This document shows, piece after piece, positions 1-8,400 of a stretch of DNA of 64,000 bases (within the stretch, counting starts at the first letter, position 1; each line of letters begins with the position of its first letter). This stretch comes from Paracoccus sp. N5 (GTDB lineage: Bacteria; Pseudomonadota; Alphaproteobacteria; Rhodobacterales; Rhodobacteraceae). The notes under the pieces were generated by a model. That model searched no databases and was not told the DNA's origin. It saw only the letters and a list, made by a program, of their open reading frames with translations. The position numbers and the translations under genes were made by a program. The stretch spans positions 620,001 through 684,000 of the forward strand of contig NZ_AQUO01000001.1 in NCBI RefSeq assembly GCF_000371965.1, written 5' to 3'.

Positions 1-3000
1 CATCAGGCGTTCGCGGTTCTGGAGGCTGCGGCACGGGCGTGTGCTCCCGGATCCGATCTCCGCCTCGCGCCGTGGCGGCTCCACGTATTCCACCGGGCGC
101 AGGCCGGACTCTGGGCCTGCATCGACCCAGCATGCCCGGATCGCCACCCGGCGCTTTCCACCGAAGGCTCGGACTGGCCGTACGGCCAGGTGCATCTTGA
201 GGAACGAGAGCGCTGTACCTGCAGCGCGCCGGTCTTCGAGGTCGGCGCCTGCGACGAGTGCGGAACACCCTGGCTCCTCGCTGAACGCTTCGCGCAAGGG
301 GCCCACGAGTACCTGACGCAGGCCCGCAGGGATGACGACGAGGACGAGTACGTGCTCGATGTCGAGCCCGACCCAAGCCCCGAAGAGGGCGCTGCGGCGA
401 CGCCGTCACGCGAGGTTCTGCTCGGCCCCGCGCAGGATAGCGGGGACGACATCGCAGTTCGGCTCACGGATGGCGCGTTGCTGAACCGGCCTGAGCCAAG
501 TGACCTTGTTGCGACGCTTCGGATCGTCGAAGAGCGTGCCGATCGGGCCTGTTGCGCGCGCGCCCACGAGCCACGCACCGGCGTTCGGCCGCAGACCTTC
601 GGCGCACCGTTCCTGATGGGTAACGCGATGCCCGTGCTCCTTGAGGCCGTGCCGCGCGTCGAGGGCGCGGGGGCGGCGCCCTTCGGCGGACGGAGGCTCT
701 TGTCCTTTACCGACAGCCGGCAGGGCACCGCGCGGTTTTCGGCCAAGCTCCAGCAAGAGGCCGAGCGCAACTTGACCCGCGCCGTGATCACCCATGCCGT
801 GCAAGAGGCCGGCGGGGGCGATCCGGCTAGAGCGGCCGCGCTGCAGGCCGAGATCGAAGGGCTGGAACAAGCGGTCGTTGCCGTGCCGTCGCTGCGCGGC
901 CTTCTCGAAGAGAAACGGGAGGCGCTCGCTGCGCTGACCGACGGTGCCGGCCGTATCTCCTGGACCGATCTGCGCGGTACCCTCGCCGCCAACCCCGAAC
1001 TGTCGGACTTCGCCGCCGAGGTCTGGCGCGGCCGCCCGCTCGGGGGTGCGCATCTGGCCGACACGCCCGCCGACCTCGCCGAACTGTTCCTGTTCCGCGA
1101 ACTCTTCCGCCGGCCTCGGCTCCAAAACAACGTCGAGACCATGGGCCTCGCCCGGCTCGTCTTCCCGGCGCTCGAGGAGCATGCGCGCCTCAAGGTGCCG
1201 GCGCCGCTCGCCGAGGCCGGGCACGATACGAAGGTCTGGGCGGACGTCCTCCATGCTGCGGTGGACATCGTGTTCCGCGCCACCCTCGCCATCGACCTGC
1301 CACAGGATCCGGTGGACATGCGCCACTGGATTTCGCCCCGCAGCGCGCTTTCGGCAGTCATGGAGCCTGGTACGCCGCCTGACGCCGAGAGCCCGGTACG
1401 CAGCCCGTCCCGCTTTCCCACTGCCGCCGCGACGCGTGGCAGTCTAGTGCGGCTGCTCTACCGCCTGACAGGCGGTGCCCCCGACAACGCGCTAGACGCG
1501 GGGCGTGTCGACACCGTCCTCGCGGCGATCTGGACGGCCTTTAGCAGCGCGCGCCTGCTGAGGGCGGTCGGCCCCTATGCATGGCGGCTAGACCTTCGAC
1601 GAGCGGAGGTCGCGCGGCTCGACCGCGCCTGGCAATGCCCGCAGACTTGGCGGCTTCTGCCCTTTGCGCCTGCCGGCGTTTCGCTCAACGCAATCGAGGC
1701 CGAGGCCCTGGCTACTCCCGTCGACATGCCGCGCCTGCCAGGGGCAGCGCCTACGGGGCTGACGGCCGAGGCGCGGGCGGAGGTCCGGCGCTGGCTCGAA
1801 GAGGACGGGAGGGTGGCTTCGCTCCGCAAGCGGGGCCACTGGACCGACATACACGACCGGATTGCTGAGTTCGCGCCCTTCCTGCGGGCGCAGGAGCATT
1901 CCGCTCAGATCGACCGGGCCAGCCTTCAGACGTATGAAGAAGCGTTCAGGAAAGGACGGATCAACATCCTCAACTGCTCCACCACCATGGAGATGGGCGT
2001 CGACATTCCCGACGTGGGCCTCGTGGTGAACACGAACGTGCCGCCGGCGCCTGCCAACTACCGCCAGCGGGTCGGCCGAGCCGGGCGCCGGGGCGAGCCA
2101 TGGGCCCTGGCATTCACCTTCTGCAAAGACCTCCCGCTCGACCGCATGGTGTTTCGCGAACCCGCGCGCCTATTGAAGGGCGCGGTACGCGCGCCGGCGG
2201 TGCGGCTCGACGGGCCTGTCCTAATTCAGCGCCATGTCAACGCGCTCCTTCTCGGGATGTACCTGCGCGGCGAAGGCGGCATCAGGGTGACTACGGGCAT
2301 CGGTACCTTCTTCGGCGCGACGCCCGATACGGTCTCGCCGTGGCTCCCCGACAGCCCGGCCGAAGGGTTCCTCGTCGCGCTGCAGGGAGAGTGGGCCGAC
2401 AGCCTAGCCGTGGCTGAGGCCCTTCAGAACCTCGTTCGTGGAACCGTGCTCGAAGGCAACGCCGCAGTGACCGAGCGCGCGGCGGACGCGTTCGACCGGA
2501 TGCGCGAGCGCTGGATGGCGGAGTATGGGCAGCTCCTGACTGCGCAAGATGCCCATCCGGAGCGTGACCCCGCTCATGGCTTCTACATGCGGCGCGCAAA
2601 GCGGATGCGGGAAGAATTCATGATCTCCGAACTCGCACGCCGTGGCTTCACCCCGGCCTATGGCTTTCCCGTCGATGTGGTCGCCTTCGACCATGTCGGG
2701 CGGACGGGCGGCGAAAGCGGTCCCTCGCGCCCGCTCGACATGGCGATCCGGGATTACTCGCCCGGGGCCGAGGTGGTCATCGACGGGCTCGTGCACCGCT
2801 CCGACGGCATCCTGCCGACTTGGGGCAACAGGAGCGAGCCAGGATCGGTCGAGGACCTGCGCACGCTATGGCGCTGTCCGTCCTGCAACGCCTTCGGACT
2901 GTCGCGCCTGCCCGTCGACACCTGCCCCGACTGTGGCAGCGGGACACGGCGGGGGGAGCTGCTGCGGCCGTCCGGCTTTCTCGGCACCAGCAAGCCACAT

Positions 3001-4869
3001 GCAGCCTACGAGACCCTCGCCTTCGTGCCGCCCGACCGCGCCCGCGTGTCGGCGGCAGGCGCGCCATGGGTCTCGCTCAGCGATCCCGCCACCGGCGCGC
3101 TGCGGACCAGCCGAGAAGGCAAGGTGCTTGTGACCTCCTCGGGGCCCGGGGGCGCGGGCTACGCGATTTGCATAGCCTGTGGCCGGGCCGAGGCTGAGAC
3201 CGGCGAAGACAGTGAAACGCTGCCGGCGGGTATGCGTAGTCACCGGCCATTGCAGAAACTCCGTGACAACCCGCGCGACGACGGGCTTTGCCCGGGCAAC
3301 GACACGGGCTCGCGCCGGATCCGGCGCAACGTACGGCTTGGCAACGAAGTTTCCACAGATGTGTTCGAGCTGCGTCTCGAGGCGCTTCAGGCGACCGAGG
3401 CGGACCAGGGCCGCGCGCTCGCGATCGGCGCGGCGGTGCGAGAAGCGCTGGCGGAGCGGCTAGGAATCGACGCCGAGCTTATGGGTGTCAGCGTCGCTCC
3501 GAGCGTTCGCGCGGATGGAGGGCGGCGGTCGTCGTTCTTCCTTTACGATAAGGCGTCCGGCGGCTCTGGCTTTGCCAACACCGCCGAGACGGATCTTCCC
3601 ACTCTGCTGACCGCTGCGGCTGAGCGGCTCGACTGTCCCTCGCGCTGCGCTCATGGCTGCCCCGACTGCATCCTGCGCCGCGATTTGCAGTTCGACCTCG
3701 GGCCGGTGGACCGACCCGGCGCGCTTAAAGCGCTGCGCAGCGAGGTCCTGCCGCGCCTGTCCCTGCCCGAGGATTTGCAGGTCTTCGGCCCGGCGACGCG
3801 GGTGCTCACCGAACCAGTCCCCGACTGGATACGCCGCGCCCTCGCCCAAGGCGGTCTGACCCGCCTCACGCTCTTCCTGCACGGCGACGCGACCGGCTGG
3901 GACGCCATGGACTGGACTGGCCCCGAACTGCTCGCGGCGGCGCAGCGGTGCGGCGTCGAGGTTGCGCTGGCGCTGCCTGCAGGGGAAGTGCCAAAGCTAG
4001 CCTTCGCGCAGAAGCTCGACCTGGTGCGGGCTGTCGCACGCTCTGGTGGGTCGCTGCGCTCCTGTGCAAACCTGCCCATGGCGGGCGGCCTTCCCATCAT
4101 CGCCGAGCTCGAGGCCGGCGGACGCCATCAGCAGATCGCAACCCCTGCACCGTCGGCTGCAACAGTCGGACCAACGTGGGGCGACGTCAGCGTCGCGCCA
4201 GCCCTCGTTGGCGCGCACGCTCCGGCCGAGATGGGCCCAGCGCTCTCTCTGGCTAAGCTTGCGGCCTTCGGCGAAGGTAACAGCGCCCACGTGGACATCC
4301 GGCATCAGTTTGACGGACCGGTCGCCGGTTTCGGCAAGGCCTTCTGGAAAGCGGTGGTGCCCCTTCGCCCGCAGGCCTTCGCGGGCAAGCGTCCGGTAGC
4401 TCGTGTCGTGTACAGCGACCGCTACCTGCGCACGCCACTGTCCGTGCGCCTTCTCGCGGGGATCCTGTATGCCATGCCGGGCCGGAACGAGGCAACAGCG
4501 GTCGAGGTCGTCTCTGAACAGGGCTCCGGAGCCGACCGGGAGCCGCCGCGGGCCCTGCACCACACCTGGCCGGAGGATACAACGCGCGGCGCCGTCCTGC
4601 GCGCGCTGCTGCCCAGCGCCTCGGTGTCGCTCCGACCCAAGGACGCCTGTGCCCACGCCCGGAGCCTGCGGCTTGACTTTGCCGACGGCACGGCGGTCAC
4701 GATTCATCTCGATCAGGGTTTGGGCGCTTGGCGCACCCCGGGACGCCCGGTGCGCTTCGACGGCGAGGCCGAGCCAGCGCGTCAGGCTGCCGAGTTGATG
4801 CGGATCGAGACCGCTGTCGTGATCCAAGGAGAAGGTCAACAGCCCTCGCCGCTCTGGGTAACTTGGTAG
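1..4869 (+). CDS. Large DEAD/DEAH-type helicase with DUF1998-like C-terminal region (5' partial)
   Basis: The frame is open from base 1, so the N-terminal RecA domain lies upstream of the window; 1622 residues are visible. Numbering from base 1, residues about 45-95 form a cysteine-rich insert (pairs such as CIDPAC, CTC, CDEC). RecA2 begins near residue 231 (LLSFTDSRQGTARF). Helicase motif V-like TTMEMGVDIPDV is followed by motif VI QRVGRAGRRGE at residues 689-699. A zinc ribbon (CPSCNAF, CPDCGSG) and then KASGGSGFAN with the cluster CPSRCAHGCPDCIL near residues 1211-1224 are typical of DUF1998 proteins. The last 350 residues are an unassigned domain (YSDRYLRTPLS). In known families this architecture belongs to DISARM-like and other defence helicases that translocate on nucleic acid. 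Two similarly oriented genes follow. The family assignment is strong; the defence role is inferred from context. Confidence 0.85.
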   Translation, partial: HQAFAVLEAAARACAPGSDLRLAPWRLHVFHRAQAGLWACIDPACPDRHPALSTEGSDWPYGQVHLEERERCTCSAPVFEVGACDECGTPWLLAERFAQGAHEYLTQARRDDDEDEYVLDVEPDPSPEEGAAATPSREVLLGPAQDSGDDIAVRLTDGALLNRPEPSDLVATLRIVEERADRACCARAHEPRTGVRPQTFGAPFLMGNAMPVLLEAVPRVEGAGAAPFGGRRLLSFTDSRQGTARFSAKLQQEAERNLTRAVITHAVQEAGGGDPARAAALQAEIEGLEQAVVAVPSLRGLLEEKREALAALTDGAGRISWTDLRGTLAANPELSDFAAEVWRGRPLGGAHLADTPADLAELFLFRELFRRPRLQNNVETMGLARLVFPALEEHARLKVPAPLAEAGHDTKVWADVLHAAVDIVFRATLAIDLPQDPVDMRHWISPRSALSAVMEPGTPPDAESPVRSPSRFPTAAATRGSLVRLLYRLTGGAPDNALDAGRVDTVLAAIWTAFSSARLLRAVGPYAWRLDLRRAEVARLDRAWQCPQTWRLLPFAPAGVSLNAIEAEALATPVDMPRLPGAAPTGLTAEARAEVRRWLEEDGRVASLRKRGHWTDIHDRIAEFAPFLRAQEHSAQIDRASLQTYEEAFRKGRINILNCSTTMEMGVDIPDVGLVVNTNVPPAPANYRQRVGRAGRRGEPWALAFTFCKDLPLDRMVFREPARLLKGAVRAPAVRLDGPVLIQRHVNALLLGMYLRGEGGIRVTTGIGTFFGATPDTVSPWLPDSPAEGFLVALQGEWADSLAVAEALQNLVRGTVLEGNAAVTERAADAFDRMRERWMAEYGQLLTAQDAHPERDPAHGFYMRRAKRMREEFMISELARRGFTPAYGFPVDVVAFDHVGRTGGESGPSRPLDMAIRDYSPGAEVVIDGLVHRSDGILPTWGNRSEPGSVEDLRTLWRCPSCNAFGLSRLPVDTCPDCGSGTRRGELLRPSGFLGTSKPHAAYETLAFVPPDRARVSAAGAPWVSLSDPATGALRTSREGKVLVTSSGPGGAGYAICIACGRAEAETGEDSETLPAGMRSHRPLQKLRDNPRDDGLCPGNDTGSRRIRRNVRLGNEVSTDVFELRLEALQATEADQGRALAIGAAVREALAERLGIDAELMGVSVAPSVRADGGRRSSFFLYDKASGGSGFANTAETDLPTLLTAAAERLDCPSRCAHGCPDCILRRDLQFDLGPVDRPGALKALRSEVLPRLSLPEDLQVFGPATRVLTEPVPDWIRRALAQGGLTRLTLFLHGDATGWDAMDWTGPELLAAAQRCGVEVALALPAGEVPKLAFAQKLDLVRAVARSGGSLRSCANLPMAGGLPIIAELEAGGRHQQIATPAPSAATVGPTWGDVSVAPALVGAHAPAEMGPALSLAKLAAFGEGNSAHVDIRHQFDGPVAGFGKAFWKAVVPLRPQAFAGKRPVARVVYSDRYLRTPLSVRLLAGILYAMPGRNEATAVEVVSEQGSGADREPPRALHHTWPEDTTRGAVLRALLPSASVSLRPKDACAHARSLRLDFADGTAVTIHLDQGLGAWRTPGRPVRFDGEAEPARQAAELMRIETAVVIQGEGQQPSPLWVTW

Positions 4870-5453
4870 GGGTGTGATAGGTAGTGAGCCAGAACGACCA
4901 CAAGGCACGGATCTTCTTCGATCAGCCGATCCCGAAATCACTGCATCAGGCGATCGGCCGGCAAAGGACGATCGATAGCGAAGGTCGGTCGACCAACCGA
5001 CCGAAGCCTCGAAAAGCGGCACCGCTCCGTTCTGGGCTCGGCCATGCAGGGTGCAAAGCGAAGGACCGGCGCGAAGACGGAAAGGATGTTCGTCGCAGAC
5101 ACGGGCATCTCGACGACCAAGACCGGAGCCTGCTACACAGTACTTTCACGTCGAATGCACATCGGAAGGCCGCGTTGCAGATTTCACTTCTTGAAAACCA
5201 TGTCACATTAATCAGTGAGCCGACGTTGCTACGCCATCGCTCTTGGAAATTCGAATTAGCTCACCGGCGGCGTCCATATACGCTGCTCGACCAAGTCTTT
5301 GGCCGCTGGAGGGGCGAGGGCTGTTCGCACCACGACTTTACCGCGAACCCGCCTACGCACGCACTTCGCCTGAGAACAGCATCCATTCACATCGTCGAGC
5401 GCCAGATCTCTCGCGCTCACATAGCGAAAAAACTCGACTGACGCGGGGCTCAG
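4870..5453. other. Gap between helicase and ATPase genes, with one doubtful open frame
   Basis: This 584-base stretch holds one plus-strand frame at 4884-5441 that would start with GTG and encode 185 residues. It has no clear ribosome binding site, no recognisable domain, a basic composition rich in Arg, His and Ser, and ends 12 bases before the ATPase start. The sequence from about 5150 is noticeably richer in A and T than the flanking genes. The minus strand also has open frames of similar length with no better claim. I read the region as probably non-coding or decayed, and it could contain the promoter of the ATPase-HEPN pair. A real small gene here cannot be excluded. Confidence 0.4.
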
Positions 5454-8400
5454 ATGGACGACAACATCCTACCCGATCCTATGGCCAGCCTTAGCGCAGA
5501 TCTCGCACAGGAGATATTTCCGATTGCGAGGAGCGATCGGCGAAAGAACAAGGATCTTTTTTTCGATATAATCCCGGAGGATCGGCTAAAGAACGACGCT
5601 GACTTCTACGACGGCCTCCTCCGCATCATTGCATCAGGAGATCATGCGCGCCTGCGTCGCTATGACGACCGTATGAAGCGGTCCGGGGATATGACCAAGA
5701 CCTTCGGATTTCGCGCACTACGCTGGCTGGTGACCCGATCCGCGGGGGAACTGACTTCTGATGAGATTCACGACATTCCGGAGGACCATTTCCCCTTCGG
5801 AACACCAGAGCGAGAAGTGCACCGAATCTACCTCGGTCTCGTAGGGATAGATTCATCCATGGCGCCGGTCTCGCCTGCGGAGGCGGGAGGGAAAGAAGCT
5901 CCTTCGGCTCGCGACTGGATGACTCTCGCTCAAGGTCTTGCCGACGGTGCGCAAAGCTTGGATCGGCCCGACGTCGAAGCGGCCGCGCGCTTGGTAGAGC
6001 TGGCCGAGGCGCTGTACGAGGCTTGTCGCACCGCTGCTGCAGCTGACGCTGCGGAGGAGAACATCCGTCTACGAGCAGACGCCTTGCGTGACCGGCTCAT
6101 TACACTCGATCCGGATCTGGCCGACGCTTGGCCCGAGGATGCTTCCGCCGAGAGCCTCGACCGGATCGAGGAAACACTCGCGGAGGCAGAGATTGCTTAT
6201 CAAGCTGCTCTAGAGGCCGAAAATGCGTTCGAGGCGGCAGATCGTGAGGTGCGCGCTGCTGCAGAGGCTCGGGCCTACGAGCGTCTCCCAGATTTGTCGT
6301 CGCGCGCGAAGGAGCAGGGGATCCAAGCGTATTCGGCTCGCACTGATCGGGATAAGGTATTCGCGGCACTGCTTGCGCTACTATCGCAGGAAGAACCAAA
6401 GGACACATCCGCAGGAAACGGCACCGAACCTGATTCCGCCAAGGACGAACCCGAGCCGGGATCAATCGCGGAGGCGGCGTCACCTGAACCGGAGGTCCCG
6501 GTGCAGATTGCAAACCACCCGGACGATGCTTCGCCGGACGCCGACAAGCCGGAAACGGCGAAAGAGGCAACGATGCAGCTTGGCGCTGCTCGGCCTGAGA
6601 GCAGCGCAGAGGCCGAGAGCAATGCGCAGCCTGAGCCTGAGCCTGAGCTTGAGACAGCCATTCTGAGCAAAACTGATTTCACGCAAGAAGCGTTACCGGA
6701 GGCGGCGCACGTTCCGCCGGACTTATCGCCAATTCCGGAAGGGACGGATCCGGAAGAACTGCTCGCACAGTATCTTTCCGCGGGCGAGATCGCCTTCGCT
6801 TGGCATCTGGCGCGGCTTGTAAAGACACCAGTATCGGCGCCGATCCTGCGGACGTTGGCGATCCTTCCCGCCATACATCAGCCCGAGGACATGGCGGATC
6901 CGAGGCGCAGCAGTGCGCTTGCCGAACTTGCGGCCGCTTTGCCCGAAGCGACCGATCCCGTCGCGGCGGGGAGGCTAGCCCTAGCAGCGCTGTTGCGCCC
7001 GGCCCTGTTCGACCCCGATCACGGAGCCCGCGGCATTCTGGAAAACCTCGTTGGCTTGCCGGGGCTCGAAGCACAAGCACCGCTGATCGAGGCGCTCGTC
7101 AACCTTGGCTACGATGTGCGGCTGTCGGCTGGACTGCTTGCCGAACTTGCCGGGAATCGACCGCCGTCGGCGGAACCGGCCATGCGCAGGCGCCTCGAGG
7201 GGTGGTTGGCTGAAGCACGGCACCGAAAGACGGTGCATCAGCCGACTTACGCGATATTCCACAGAGAGCTTCACCAAGAGGGTGAGATTGGACGTGTCGC
7301 CGAGGCTGTGTTGGCCGGGGCCGAGAACGCAGAGGCGCTTGCGCAGGATCTGATCGACAGGCTTGCCCATGATAGGAATGCGCAGGAGGCTTTCGTTTCC
7401 GAAGCCGAACGGCGCAGTGGCCGCCCAAGACGGGACCGGATCGAAGGCATGGCGCTCGATTGGTTTTGTCGAGGGATTCAGGAGGCCTGCGATCAATTCG
7501 CCGACTGGATTGAAGCGCGGCGCCAGGATGCTCGGCTGACGCAGGATCACAGCCGCGAGCGGCTGCTGCGCGCTCTTGGACCCGTACGAAAGGCCCTGGA
7601 CATTCGCGTTAGCGGGCCGACCGAAGGCGAAGGGAAACTTGCCGAAGCTTCTGGTCTCGTTCTGGCCGACAAGCTCGACGATTTGCGGAAACTCATCGAA
7701 GGTCGGGCGGCACTTTCGGTCACGCCGCGCATTCAAGATCTGCTCGAATCCCCGCTACTGCGACTGCCCGGCGGTTGTCAGGACTGGACCGAGGATGACG
7801 GTCCTGCCTTTGATTCCGAGCGTGCGTTGCGCGATCGTCGCCTTGCCGCCGCTCTCGTTAGGCCGGAGTTGATTGCACCGAACGTATCCCTTGCATTCGA
7901 CGCGAGGCTGAAAGAGACGGCGGTGCTCGCCGCGCAACGCCTCCTAGACCGACTGCATGAGAGCGACCTACCCAAAAATCAATACGATTCTCGACGGCAG
8001 CAGCTCGACGAGGTGCTTGAAGCTGCCCGCCGAAAGGCGCGCGAGCGTGTGGCACGTCTTCGGCAATCCTTGACGACGATCGGTTACCTTGATCTCGACG
8101 CTGCAACGGCGCTACCCGGTGATCTGTCACGACTCGCCCTCATCGATTCCGCCTTGGTCGCCTCGGACAAGGGTGACGACGTGATGTTGCCGGCACTGAA
8201 CAGAATTCGACGGCCTGATCTGCCGCCAGACTTTCCAGAACTCGATTCCCTCCTTGCCGAGATGGAAGTGCGCCGGGACCGTCTGCAGGAGCAGATTGCC
8301 GAGCGTCAGCGGCTGGAACTGGAACGGCTCATGGCCTTGCCACAGGGGGAATCGGCGCGGGAGCTTCTCGCGGTCTTCGACCGCTTGGATCCAGTTACTG

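Noticed and set aside
3..1421. Minus-strand open frame of 472 codons opposite the helicase
   Set aside because: It is Ser/Arg-rich with no domain and lies antisense to a clearly conserved helicase; long antisense frames are expected in GC-rich genes.
1..4869. Complete DISARM system
   Set aside because: Only a DISARM-like helicase with DUF1998 features is visible; no methyltransferase, separate DUF1998 protein or phospholipase-D gene is in the window, although genes before base 1 are unknown.
4884..5441. 185-codon frame between helicase and ATPase as a fourth cassette gene
   Set aside because: No domain, weak start context and skewed composition; kept only as a doubtful frame within the gap entry.
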